A DNA stretch of 64,000 bases from Lysobacter enzymogenes (lineage in GTDB: Bacteria; Pseudomonadota; Gammaproteobacteria; Xanthomonadales; Xanthomonadaceae). Both the position numbers and the translations under genes were made by a program. A model generated the notes under the pieces. It was not told where the DNA came from. It made no database searches and worked only from the letters and a program-made list of their open reading frames with translations. The stretch spans positions 4,557,001-4,621,000 of the forward strand of contig NZ_CP067395.1 in the NCBI RefSeq assembly GCF_017355525.1, read 5' to 3'. This document shows, piece by piece, positions 53,677 to 62,650 of this stretch; the stretch's first letter is position 1; each line of letters begins with the position of its first letter.

Positions 53677-55230
53677 TCAGTGCCGCGCGTGCGCGACCCG
53701 CGCTGCTTCCGGTTGCTGCTGCTGCGCAGGCTGCTCCGCCTGGCTGTCCTTCCACGCGACTGCGTCCTTGGGTTGGTGCACCGGCACGCCCTGCAGCGCC
53801 ACCGGCCCGGACACCATCAGCTGCGGATACTGGTACAGCTTGATCAGCGCCAGCATCGCCTTGTCGCGCTGCCCGGCCTGCTCGGGCGTTTCGTTCGCGG
53901 CGGGCGTGGTGGCGGTGTGCACGGTCTTCTGGAACCGGTACAGCGGCGAGTCGTCCGGGCTCGCCGGCGCCGGCTTGCCGGCCTGGTCCTGATGCAGGCC
54001 CTTGAACGCGCGCAGCATGCCGAGCTCGACGTTGGCGGTCAGCGCTTCGTGCATGTGCTTGCCGGAGAACACCCGCTCGCTGGTGTGGTAGCGGTCCTCC
54101 ACCGCGCCGAACCGGCGGGTGAAGGTGCACTTGTCCTGCGAACCCAGGGTGGAGACGCCGTCGCGGCCGAAATGCGCGCTGCCGCCGGCGAGCCGCGCGC
54201 GCGCCTGCTCGTCGTCGGTGCCGCCGCAGGGATAGGCCGGATCGCGCAGCGCGATCGCGCAGACCCGGCCGGGCTTGGCCAGGTCGTCCAGCCCCAGCAC
54301 GAACGATTGCGCCTGCGCCGCGGTGGCCGAGCGTTCCACCCCGGGATCGGCCTTGAGGTAGCGGGTGGAGTTGAGCATCGAGGTGGTCAGCTCCTGGCCC
54401 ATCTTCGGATACACGTTGAAGAACACGAAATCGTGCGAGTCCAGGTGATTGGTGTTCATCGCTGCGGTGTTGCTGGCCTTGTCCATCTTCTCGCGCGAAC
54501 CGCTCAGCGTCGCGCATGCGGCCTGGATCTCCTGGCGGTCGCGGGTGCACAGCAACTGGCCTTCGATATGCCGGTTGGAGGCGTGGGCGACGACGGCGCC
54601 GGCGTAGCGCTCGGCGACCGCGTCGCGGGCCTTGTCGACGGCGGCCAGATGCGGGCGCAGCCCGTCGTTGCCCTGGAACTCGGCCTTCAGCAGGCGGATC
54701 TCCTCGCGCATGCCCTGCAGGTTGTGGCGGGAAATCGCGTCGAGCTTTTGCTCGCCGGTGTAGCCAGCGAATTCCTCGGCGCTGACCGCCGCCGGCTCGG
54801 TGCCGCGCGGCTTGAACATGGGGTGCGCGGCGAACACGGGGCTGTCGGCGAGGCGGCCCGCATCGCCGTCGTTGCGCTCATCGGGCCGGTAGGCGCGGCA
54901 CAGCTTCTCCTCGATCTGTTCCTTGCTGAGCTTCTTGTTCGGGGTCGGGAAGCTCGCCGAATCCAGGATCTCGCGGGCCAGCTTGTCGCGATCCTTCTCC
55001 GGAGCGGCGAGCACCGCTGCGACCGCGCGTTCGCGCAGCCGCTCCAGCGCGTCCGCGGGCGAACCGTCCTTGGGGTAGTTGTTGTCCTTGGCCAGCGCCT
55101 TGCCGGCGCTGCACTGCGTGCGGTGCTCCGGCGTGAGTTGCTTGTCGACGGCCGCGGCCGTGTTCTTGTCGGAAAAGCGGAAGCCGTTGCAGTCGGCCAA
55201 GAGCAGTTTCAAGGCTTGATCGGAACGCAT
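53677..55230 (-). CDS. Hypothetical 517-residue protein, possible secreted effector
   Basis: A 517-residue protein without a Sec signal or membrane span. It is charged and helical in the first 200 residues; a compact region follows with NTNHLDSHDFVFFNVYPKMGQELTTSMLNSTRYLK (about 255-290) and GSQDKCTFTRRFGAVEDRYHTSERVFSGKHMHEAL (about 360-395), rich in His, Asp, Ser and Cys. The tail is Gln-rich. I recognise no family. The mix of a soluble helical start and a His/Asp-rich core is common in type III/IV/VI effectors, but nothing in the neighbourhood proves that. ATG at 55228-55230; upstream gene on the same strand is the acyltransferase. Confidence 0.6.
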   Translation of the reverse strand: MRSDQALKLLLADCNGFRFSDKNTAAAVDKQLTPEHRTQCSAGKALAKDNNYPKDGSPADALERLRERAVAAVLAAPEKDRDKLAREILDSASFPTPNKKLSKEQIEEKLCRAYRPDERNDGDAGRLADSPVFAAHPMFKPRGTEPAAVSAEEFAGYTGEQKLDAISRHNLQGMREEIRLLKAEFQGNDGLRPHLAAVDKARDAVAERYAGAVVAHASNRHIEGQLLCTRDRQEIQAACATLSGSREKMDKASNTAAMNTNHLDSHDFVFFNVYPKMGQELTTSMLNSTRYLKADPGVERSATAAQAQSFVLGLDDLAKPGRVCAIALRDPAYPCGGTDDEQARARLAGGSAHFGRDGVSTLGSQDKCTFTRRFGAVEDRYHTSERVFSGKHMHEALTANVELGMLRAFKGLHQDQAGKPAPASPDDSPLYRFQKTVHTATTPAANETPEQAGQRDKAMLALIKLYQYPQLMVSGPVALQGVPVHQPKDAVAWKDSQAEQPAQQQQPEAARVAHARH

Positions 55231-55336
55231 GGCGCAGGCCCCGAGGGAGTGTGGTCGCTCAGGTCAACACGCGATACGGCGACGCGACCGGCCAGCCGCA
55301 CGCCGGGACGGCCGGTAGCGCAAAGCGCGCCCGGCC

Positions 55337-56614
55337 TTACTGCGCGGCGGCGACCGCCGCAGGCTGTTGCGGCTTGCTGCGCACCCGATCGGACACGCGC
55401 TTGCCCCAGCGGATGCCGGGCTCCTCGATGTAGCGATAGGTCAGCCGCGACGCCGCGCACAAGGCCAGCGCGCAGGCGATGTTGACGATCCAGAACGGCA
55501 GCGTGCCGCTGAGCGCGTAGTCCTTGACCCCGGGAACGGCGAACACCGCCACCATCGCCAGGCCCTGGGCCAGATAGATGCTGTAGCTCATGTTGCTGAG
55601 CCGGCGCGAGGCCGGCCACGACAGCGCGCCGAACAGGTTGTTGCCCGAGCACAGCACGAACAGGAACAGCCCGGTCAGCGGGCACAGCGCCAGCAATTGC
55701 AGCATGCCGATGTTGCGCGTGCTCAGCATCGCCGCGAACACCAGCGCGATCGCGAGCAGCGCCAGCGCGCCGAATCGCTTGCGCTGCAACTGCCAGCGCT
55801 CGCCGATGCGTTCGTGCAGCAGCGAGGCGACCAGCATGCCGGTCGCGATCATGCCGATCAGTTCGGCCAGCACCGCCAGCAGCAGCACCGGACGCGGCTT
55901 GACCCCGGGCACGAAGCCGCCGTTCCAGGTCGCCGCGAGGATCACCAGCAGACAGGCCGCGACCGCGCTCGCGGAGAACGCCAGATGGCGGCCGCGGCGC
56001 ACGAAGAACGCCCACAGCGGCAGCGAGAAGTAGAACACCCACTCGAAGAACAGGGTCCAGGTGACGCCGGCGAGGATGGTGCCGGTGTCGGCGTAGCCGT
56101 TGATCGCCGGCGGCGGCGGGACGATGCCCAGCGCCAGCCACGCCAGCGCCTGCGCGATGACCTGCAACGGCGGCTGCCGCCATTCGAAGCCGGTGCGGTA
56201 GGCGACGATGACGATCATCGTCGCCACCGCGGCCACGTACATCGGCCCGAGCCGGAACACGCGGCCGATGTAGAGCTCCTTCCAGCCCGGGCGGCCGCCG
56301 GACTTGAGCAGCTTGTTCCAGAACAAGAAGCCGGTGAGCATGAAGAACAAGGCCACCGACACCACGCCGGCGACGTTGTAGAACTGCGCCGACGACGGCT
56401 TCCACACGCCGGTGCGCAGGAAGTCGTAGTGCACGATCGCGTGCACGGCGAACACGCTCAGGGCGAGGAAGCCGCGCAGGCCGTCGAGGGTGTCGGTGCG
56501 GCGGCCGCTGCCGTGCCCGGCCGGGTCGGCGCTGCGGAACCACGGCAGGCTGGCCAGCGCGAAACAGGCCAGCATCATCGCGAAATATGGCCAGACCGAG
56601 TGGATGTCGACCAT
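55337..56614 (-). CDS. Acyltransferase family 3 membrane protein (OafA/YrhL type)
   Basis: A 425-residue inner-membrane protein with about ten hydrophobic spans. LDGLRGFLALSVFAVHAI near 44-61 holds the conserved Arg and the catalytic His, and FFMLTGFLFW near 93-102 is the next family motif. Members acetylate or acylate polysaccharides such as O-antigen or exopolysaccharide, using cytoplasmic acyl donors. The target is unknown. It precedes the 517-residue gene by 106 bp on the same strand. Confidence 0.9.
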   Translation of the reverse strand: MVDIHSVWPYFAMMLACFALASLPWFRSADPAGHGSGRRTDTLDGLRGFLALSVFAVHAIVHYDFLRTGVWKPSSAQFYNVAGVVSVALFFMLTGFLFWNKLLKSGGRPGWKELYIGRVFRLGPMYVAAVATMIVIVAYRTGFEWRQPPLQVIAQALAWLALGIVPPPPAINGYADTGTILAGVTWTLFFEWVFYFSLPLWAFFVRRGRHLAFSASAVAACLLVILAATWNGGFVPGVKPRPVLLLAVLAELIGMIATGMLVASLLHERIGERWQLQRKRFGALALLAIALVFAAMLSTRNIGMLQLLALCPLTGLFLFVLCSGNNLFGALSWPASRRLSNMSYSIYLAQGLAMVAVFAVPGVKDYALSGTLPFWIVNIACALALCAASRLTYRYIEEPGIRWGKRVSDRVRSKPQQPAAVAAAQ

Positions 56615-56844
56615 ACGGCGTCCGCGTGGAGTGTGGGGATGGCAGCAGGCTATCGATCCGGCCGCGGGGCTTCTGCCGTCGGGATCACGCTTCCCGGGGC
56701 GGGCGCGCGGGCAAACGTGTGCTGGGTTGGCTTTCCGCTGTTCCGCCGCGCACGCTGCGGCCGTGCGAACGGTCGGCGGGCTGCGGCGGCGGTCCGCGCG
56801 GGCCTGCTAGCATCGCCGCCGGGCGCGGCGGTTGCGGTCGCGCG

Positions 56845-57762
56845 ATGGAGCGGAATTTGCGAGTGCTTCCTTTTGGTTTTCGGCGCACTGGTTTTCGGCG
56901 CACGGCGGCGGCGATGCTGCTGGGGTTGCTGGTCGCGCCGGCCGGCGCGGCCGAGCCGGCCGCGGGCGAACGCTACGAATCGTTCACGATTCAATCCAAA
57001 GTACTCGGCGAGACCCGCCGCATCAACGTCTACGCGCCGCCGGGCTACGCCGCCGCGGGCCGCGACCGCCATCCGGTGCTGTACATGCCCGACGGCGGCC
57101 TGCAGGAAGACTTCCCGCACGTGGCGCAGACGGTCGACCGCGCCATCGCCGACGGCGCGATCGCGCCGATGTTCGTGGTCGGCATCGAGAACACCGAGCG
57201 CAAGCGCGACATGACCGGCTCGACCGAAGTCGCCGAAGAACTCGCGCTGGCGCCGCGTCTGGGCGGTTCGGCCCAGTTCCGCGCCTTCATCCGCGACGAG
57301 CTGATGCCGCAGGTGCGCCAGCGCCTGCGCAGCGACGGCCACGACGGCATCGTCGGTGAATCGCTGGCCGGGCTGTTCGTCGCCGAGACCTTCCTGCGCG
57401 AACCGCAGTTGTTCGACGTCTACATCGCGATCAGCCCGAGCCTGTGGTGGAACCGCGACGCGTTGCTGACCCAGGCGCCGCAGCTGCTGCGCGGCCACGC
57501 GCGCGCGCTGCCGGGACGCCGCCTGCGCCTGTATTCGGCCGACGAAGACAACATCGCGCCGCAGACCCAGCGGCTGGCCGACCTGTTGCGCGCGCAGGCG
57601 CCGGATGGGCTGCTGTGGTCGTACCAGCCGCGGCCGGACCTGACCCACGGCACGATCTATCGCGGCGTGGAGGTCGAGGCGATCCGCGCCGCGTTCGCGC
57701 CGTCGCCGCGCAAGCGCGCCGCGCCGATGCTGCGCAAGCACGCCGCGCCGCCGCGCAAGTAA
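56845..57762 (+). CDS. Exported alpha/beta-hydrolase esterase (PF00756/IroE-like)
   Basis: A 305-residue protein. A cleavable signal peptide ends near 35 (PAGAAEP). RINVYAPPGY (59-68) and HPVLYMPDGG are the family start. The nucleophile is Ser173 in GESLAGLF, Asp follows in YSADEDN and His in LTHGTIY, so the Ser-Asp-His triad is complete. Members hydrolyse siderophores such as enterobactin, or acylate trehalose; substrate here is unknown. The C-terminal tail is Lys/Arg/Pro-rich. The ATG at 56845 has no good ribosome-binding site. Confidence 0.82.
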   Translation: MERNLRVLPFGFRRTGFRRTAAAMLLGLLVAPAGAAEPAAGERYESFTIQSKVLGETRRINVYAPPGYAAAGRDRHPVLYMPDGGLQEDFPHVAQTVDRAIADGAIAPMFVVGIENTERKRDMTGSTEVAEELALAPRLGGSAQFRAFIRDELMPQVRQRLRSDGHDGIVGESLAGLFVAETFLREPQLFDVYIAISPSLWWNRDALLTQAPQLLRGHARALPGRRLRLYSADEDNIAPQTQRLADLLRAQAPDGLLWSYQPRPDLTHGTIYRGVEVEAIRAAFAPSPRKRAAPMLRKHAAPPRK

Positions 57763-57775
57763 GCCGCGGCGGCGT

Positions 57776-59398
57776 CTATCCGGCCTCGCGCAAACGCCCG
57801 TCCGCGAGTTCCAGCCGCCGCGTCGGCGCCAGCGCCTCGACGAAGGCCGGATCGTGGCTGACCACGACCAGCGCGCCCTGGTAGCCGCGCAGCGCGCGTT
57901 CCAGCTCGGCGGTCGCGTCGAGGTCGAGGTGGTTGCTGGGTTCGTCTAGCAACAGCAACTGCGGCGCGGGCTGCGCATGCAGGAGGCAGGCCAGGGTCGC
58001 GCGCAGGCGCTCGCCGCCGGACAGCGCGGCCACCGGCAACTGCATGCGTTCGCCGCGGAACAGCCAGCGCGCGAGCAGGTTGGCGCGCTCGTTCGCGGGC
58101 AGGTCGGGCGCGGCGCGGTGCAGATGGTCGGCGACGCTGAGCGCGGGGTCGAGCGCGTCCAGCCCCTGCGACAGCACCGCGATGCGGCCTTCGCCGCGCC
58201 GCAGCTCGCCCGCTTGCGGGCTCAGCTCGCCGCTGAGCAGCCGCAGCAGCGTCGACTTGCCGGCGCCGTTGGCGCCGCCCAGGGCGATGCGCTCGGGGCC
58301 GCGGATGTCCAGGTCCAGTCCCGGCGCGGCGAACAGCTCGCGTCCGTCGCAGGCGTAGCGCAGCCCTTGCGCGCGCAGCACCGTGCGGCCCGCGGGCACG
58401 CGCGTGGCCGGCAGGTCCAGGTCCAGCGCGGGCGCTTCGCGCAGCGCCTGCGCGGCTTCGCTCATGCGCGTGCGCGCCGCGTCCGCGCGCGCCGCGTGGA
58501 CGGCTTCGGATTTCGCCGCCGACACCTGCGCGGCGCGGCGCAGATTGCCGGCGACGATGCGCGGCAGGCCGGCGTCCGGCGCGTTGCGGCGGGCGTTGCC
58601 GGTGCGGCGCTCGTTGCGTTCGCGCGCCTGCTGGCGCTCAAGCCGCTCGCGCCGGTCGTGCTGGCGCAACTGCCGCAGCTGATCTTCGGCGGCCTCGCGT
58701 TCGCGTGCGGCGGCGTCGCGATAGAACCCATAGCCGCCGCCGTATACGCGCAGCGCGGCCGGCGCGAGTTCGCCGATCTGGTCCATGCGTTCGAGCAGGG
58801 CGCGGTCGTGGCTGGCGACCAGCAGGCAACCGCGCCACTCGTCGATCAGCGCGTACAGGCGCTGGCGCGCGGCGCGGTCGAGATGGTTGGACGGTTCGTC
58901 GAGCAGCAGCACATCGGGCTGTTGCAGCAGGCGCGCGGCGAGGTTCAGCGCGGCCTGTTCGCCGCCGCTGAAACGTTCGAGCCGCGCCTGCAGCGGCACG
59001 TCGTCCAGGCCGCAACGCGCGAGCGCCGCGCGGCTGCGTTCGGCCAGGTCCCAATCCTCGCCGACCGCGTCGAACAGCGCGGGATCGGTCGAGCCGTTCT
59101 CGATCGCCGCCAGCGCGCGCAAACGCGCGGCGACGCCGAGCGCGTCGGCCACCGTGGCCTCGCCCGGCAGCGCGGCCTGTTGCGGCAGATACGCCAGCCG
59201 GCCGCCGACCTCGATCCGGCCGGCCGAAGGTTGCAGATGCCCGGCCAGCAGCCGCAGCAGGGTGCTCTTGCCGGCGCCGTTGGGCGCGACCACGCCGGTG
59301 CGCAGCGGGCCCAGCCGCAGCGACAGGTCGGCGAACACCGGACTCCCGTCCGGCCAGGAAAAATGCAGATGCGAAACGCGAACGTAAGCTTCGGCCAT
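57776..59398 (-). CDS. ABC-F type ATPase (ribosome-associated, YheS/Uup-like)
   Basis: A 540-residue protein with two ABC cassettes and no membrane span. Cassette one has PNGAGKST at 39-46, signature FSGGEQ and DEPSNHLD; cassette two has GANGAGKST near 368, LSGGERLR and DEPSNHLDLD. A charged, Arg/Glu-rich linker (about 225-330) joins them. ABC-F proteins act on the ribosome in translation or antibiotic resistance, not as transporters. The subgroup (Uup, EttA, resistance factor) cannot be told with confidence. Single gene. Confidence 0.93.
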   Translation of the reverse strand: MAEAYVRVSHLHFSWPDGSPVFADLSLRLGPLRTGVVAPNGAGKSTLLRLLAGHLQPSAGRIEVGGRLAYLPQQAALPGEATVADALGVAARLRALAAIENGSTDPALFDAVGEDWDLAERSRAALARCGLDDVPLQARLERFSGGEQAALNLAARLLQQPDVLLLDEPSNHLDRAARQRLYALIDEWRGCLLVASHDRALLERMDQIGELAPAALRVYGGGYGFYRDAAAREREAAEDQLRQLRQHDRRERLERQQARERNERRTGNARRNAPDAGLPRIVAGNLRRAAQVSAAKSEAVHAARADAARTRMSEAAQALREAPALDLDLPATRVPAGRTVLRAQGLRYACDGRELFAAPGLDLDIRGPERIALGGANGAGKSTLLRLLSGELSPQAGELRRGEGRIAVLSQGLDALDPALSVADHLHRAAPDLPANERANLLARWLFRGERMQLPVAALSGGERLRATLACLLHAQPAPQLLLLDEPSNHLDLDATAELERALRGYQGALVVVSHDPAFVEALAPTRRLELADGRLREAG

Positions 59399-59644
59399 GA
59401 CCGGCGCTCTCCACTCGGGGCCGCGCGTTGCGCGCGGCGGGCAGGCCCGGGGCCGTGCGCCGCGACGCGTCGTCGCGGGGCCCGCGGGGGCTGGAGGGGA
59501 TGCGCTCGATCACATGTCCGGGGTCGGTCTCCGTTGCGTGCGGCGCATGATAGCGCAGCGAAACTGAGCGGTCGCCCGCGCGCGGATTCATGCCGCTGCG
59601 CAACATGCGGTTACCCTGGCGCGCCCAGCCCGAGCGCGATCCAG

Positions 59645-60058
59645 ATGGCGGCCTACGCGATCAAGACCGAAGTCGACGACACCGGCGCGCGCGAGTTCGC
59701 GTTCGCGGCGCAGAAGACCATGTACGGCGGCAAGCGCATCGCGGCCGGCGACACGGTGTATTTGTTCGCCAGCGAGAACTCCGGCGGCCGCGGCCTGTTC
59801 GCGCGCGGCACGGTGACCGCCGCCGCCGCGGTGCCGTTGCGGCCGGAGCTGGAGCGGCAGACGCCGCGGGTCGACGTGCGCATCGGCCGCATCGAACTGG
59901 CGCGGCGCTCGCTCGGCCGCGCCGAACTCAAGCCGCACGCCGACTGGGACGACGGCAAGCCCGAGACCGAGCTCAACTTCAAGTTCTATCGCCAGGCCAC
60001 CGACAAGATCGTCGGCCTGTCGGACCGGGCCGCGGAGTTTCTCGACGCCTGTTTCTGA
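59645..60058 (+). CDS. PUA/EVE-like domain protein
   Basis: A 137-residue protein. The pattern IKTEVDDTGAREFAFAAQKTMYGGKRIAAGDTVYLFASENSGGRGLFARGTVTAA resembles the PUA/EVE/ASCH superfamily: a start strand, a GD-x-V-Y-L-F strand with acidic/Ser loop, and an aliphatic strand entering a barrel. Such domains bind modified bases or RNA. The C-terminal part adds a YRQATDKIVGLSDRAAEFL helix. No fusion partner. The next gene follows 85 nt downstream. Fold assignment is moderate, function open. Confidence 0.6.
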   Translation: MAAYAIKTEVDDTGAREFAFAAQKTMYGGKRIAAGDTVYLFASENSGGRGLFARGTVTAAAAVPLRPELERQTPRVDVRIGRIELARRSLGRAELKPHADWDDGKPETELNFKFYRQATDKIVGLSDRAAEFLDACF

Positions 60059-60143
60059 GCGCATCGCGCGTTCACAACGCGCGCACCGCTGCGTCCGATA
60101 GGCATCGGTCGGCCCCTTCGCGTCGGCCGCGAGGAGCGCAACG

Positions 60144-60692
60144 ATGCTGATACGAGTGGGCCTGGACCAGTGGATCGCGGTGAAGGGCACCAATCCGGAT
60201 TCGAAATCGCCGGGCCATCTGGTCGGCCTCAACACCGCCGGGCTGTCGGGCTGCGTGGCGATCGGCCTGGCCCTGGACGACGTGATCGCGCTGGCGCACG
60301 TGTATTCCAACTGCACCGCGGCGACGTGGCTGGCCAACGGCGCCGGGCCGGGTTATCTCGACACGCTGACTGAGGCCTTGAACACGACCCGCAGCTTGCG
60401 CCCGCAGGCCAGGCCGAGCGGCGTGCTGGTGTTTTCCGAGGGCACGCCGCGCTGGTTGCCGCGCGAACTCGGCGAATGGCTGTACGGGCACGGTATCGAT
60501 CCGGAAGAGGGCGAGAGCGCGGCCTGCCGGATATGGACCGACAACGGACGCCTGGGCTGGTCGAAAACGCTGGCCGAAGACCCCGCCGACAACAACAACT
60601 ACACCACGTCCGCCAATGCGGCCGCGGCGATCCTGGCCTACAAGGCGCTGTCGCCCGACGCCGCGCCGGCCTCGCCGCCGCAGGGCGACTGA
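60144..60692 (+). CDS. Small protein with a CNF1/BLF1-type LSGC...His deamidase signature
   Basis: A 182-residue protein with GAGGAG before ATG 60144 and no signal peptide. LSGC at 34-37 is followed by His52, a Cys-to-His spacing of 15 in a strand-turn-strand context (GLSGCVAIGLALDDVIALAHVYSN). CNF1 has LSGC with Cys866 and His881, also 15 apart, and BLF1 has LSGC with the His 12 away; both are glutamine deamidases of the CheD-like fold. Cys37 and His52 are the predicted catalytic pair. No other domain and no known partner are present. It may be an effector, a toxin, or a CheD-like housekeeping deamidase. Confidence 0.5.
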   Translation: MLIRVGLDQWIAVKGTNPDSKSPGHLVGLNTAGLSGCVAIGLALDDVIALAHVYSNCTAATWLANGAGPGYLDTLTEALNTTRSLRPQARPSGVLVFSEGTPRWLPRELGEWLYGHGIDPEEGESAACRIWTDNGRLGWSKTLAEDPADNNNYTTSANAAAAILAYKALSPDAAPASPPQGD

Positions 60693-60872
60693 CGGCGGCG
60701 CGCGCCGCCGCCATACCGCAGCCGTCGGCGGCGAATGGTGCGCAGCCGGCCGACCGGGTCCGCAAGGCGGCCGGGCCGCACGCGGGCTGCCGGTGGGGCG
60801 CGCCGGCTTGCTATCGTGCTCGCTATCGTGGCGGCCGGCCGTGGCCGCCACATCCCGGAGCGCGCAACCCTC

Positions 60873-62543
60873 ATGGACTCATCCCCTTCCTGGCTCGCCA
60901 GCTATCCGCCCTCGATTCCCGCGCAGATCGATCCCGACGCGCTGGGCACGATCAACGATGTGCTGGCCACGACCGTCGCCGAGTTCGGCCCGCGTCCGGC
61001 GTACAGCAATTTCGGCAAGACCCTGAGCTTCGCCGAACTCGACGCGCTGAGCCGCCGCTTCGCCGCGTACCTGTCGTTCGACCTGGAGCTGAAGAAGGGC
61101 GACCGGGTCGCGATCATGCTGCCGAACTGCCTGCAATACCCGGTGGCGCTGTTCGGTGCGCTGCGCGCGGGGCTGGTGGTGGTCAACGTCAATCCGCTCT
61201 ACACCGTGCGCGAGCTGGCGCATCAGATCCACGACAGCGGCGCCAAGGCGCTGATCGTGGTCGACAACTTCGGCGCGACCGTGGAAGCCTCGGGCGTGGC
61301 GGCGCAGCTGACCGGGGTGATCACCACCGGGCTGGCCGACCTGCTCGATCAACCCAAGCGCACGCTGATGAATTTCGCGCTCAAGTACGTCAAGCGCATG
61401 GTTCCGGACTACCGCATCGAAGGCGCGGTGCGCCTGCGCGACGCGCTGAAGGCCGGCGCCAAGCGCGAATGGAAGGACGTCCATGTCGAAGCGCAGGATC
61501 TGGCGTTCCTGCAGTACACCGGTGGCACCACCGGCGTTTCCAAGGGCGCGATGCTGACCCATCGCAACATGGTCGCCAACCTGCAGCAGGTGTCGGCGTG
61601 GTTCGGCGACAAGATCCGCCCGGGCCAGGAAACCATCGTCACCGCGCTGCCGCTGTACCACGTGTTCGCGCTGACCTGTAACTGCCTGGTGTTCCTCAAG
61701 GCCGGCGGCCACAGCGTACTGATCACCAATCCGCGCGACATGCCCGGCTTCGTCAAGGAACTCGCGCATACGCCGTTCACCGCGATCACCGGGGTCAACA
61801 CCTTGTTCAGCGGCCTGCTCAACACGCCGGGCTTCGACAAAGTGGATTTCTCGCAGCTGCGCATGTGCTTCGGCGGCGGCACCGCGGTGCAGCGCGCGGT
61901 CGCCGAGCGCTGGCTGCAGGTCACCGGCAAGGCTTTGGTCGAAGGCTACGGCCTGACCGAGAGCTCGCCGGTCGCGGTGGTCAACCCGATCGTCGAGGGC
62001 ATGCAGTTCAGCGGCGCCATCGGCGTGCCGGTGCCTTCGACCCTGGCCTGCGTGATGAACGAGCAGGGCGAACAACTGCCGGTCGGCGAACCCGGCGAGC
62101 TGTGCCTGCAAGGCCCGCAGGTGATGAAGGGCTATTGGCGCCAGCCCGAGGAAACCGCGCGCACCATCGACCGCGACGGCTGGCTGCACACCGGCGACAT
62201 CGCCCGGATCGACGAAAAGGGCTTCATCTTTTTGGTCGACCGCAAGAAGGACATGATCCTGGTCTCGGGCTTCAACGTGTATCCCAACGAAGTCGAGGAC
62301 GTGATGGCGGCGATGCCCGGCATCCGCGAAGTCGCCGCGGTCGGCGTGCCGAGCGAGAAGTCGGGCGAGGCGGTCAAGCTGGTGGTGGTGCGCTCGGATC
62401 CGGCGCTGACCGCCGAGCAGATCCAGACCTATGCGCGCGCCAACCTCACCGGCTACAAGCGCCCGCACGTGATCGAGTTCCGCACCGAGCTGCCCAAGAG
62501 CAACGTCGGCAAGATCCTGCGGCGCGAGCTGCGCGGCAACTGA
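60873..62543 (+). CDS. fadD: Long-chain acyl-CoA ligase (FadD-like)
   Basis: A 556-residue AMP-forming enzyme that activates fatty acids to acyl-CoA. YTGGTTGVSKG at 215-225 is the P-loop, followed by VEGYGLTESSP (A5), GWLHTGDIARIDEKGFIFLVDRKKDMI (A7/A8) and NVGKILRREL (A10 Lys). Order and length fit FadD. In Xanthomonas an almost identical protein, RpfB, sits next to rpfF; no rpfF is here, so the plain name is used. Starting ATG 60873. Confidence 0.92.
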   Translation: MDSSPSWLASYPPSIPAQIDPDALGTINDVLATTVAEFGPRPAYSNFGKTLSFAELDALSRRFAAYLSFDLELKKGDRVAIMLPNCLQYPVALFGALRAGLVVVNVNPLYTVRELAHQIHDSGAKALIVVDNFGATVEASGVAAQLTGVITTGLADLLDQPKRTLMNFALKYVKRMVPDYRIEGAVRLRDALKAGAKREWKDVHVEAQDLAFLQYTGGTTGVSKGAMLTHRNMVANLQQVSAWFGDKIRPGQETIVTALPLYHVFALTCNCLVFLKAGGHSVLITNPRDMPGFVKELAHTPFTAITGVNTLFSGLLNTPGFDKVDFSQLRMCFGGGTAVQRAVAERWLQVTGKALVEGYGLTESSPVAVVNPIVEGMQFSGAIGVPVPSTLACVMNEQGEQLPVGEPGELCLQGPQVMKGYWRQPEETARTIDRDGWLHTGDIARIDEKGFIFLVDRKKDMILVSGFNVYPNEVEDVMAAMPGIREVAAVGVPSEKSGEAVKLVVVRSDPALTAEQIQTYARANLTGYKRPHVIEFRTELPKSNVGKILRRELRGN

Positions 62544-62650
62544 GCCGCGCACGAACCTTGGGCCGGATTCGGCCGCTCGCGCGCGCGGCGTCCGCGCGCG
62601 CGGGGCGGGGCGCACAATGGCGGCCGGTTTCCCACTCGCGGTGCGCGTGC

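Noticed and set aside
60873-62543. rpfB of the DSF quorum-sensing locus
   Set aside because: The protein is of the same family, but rpfF and other rpf genes are not in the neighbourhood, so general fadD is the safer name.
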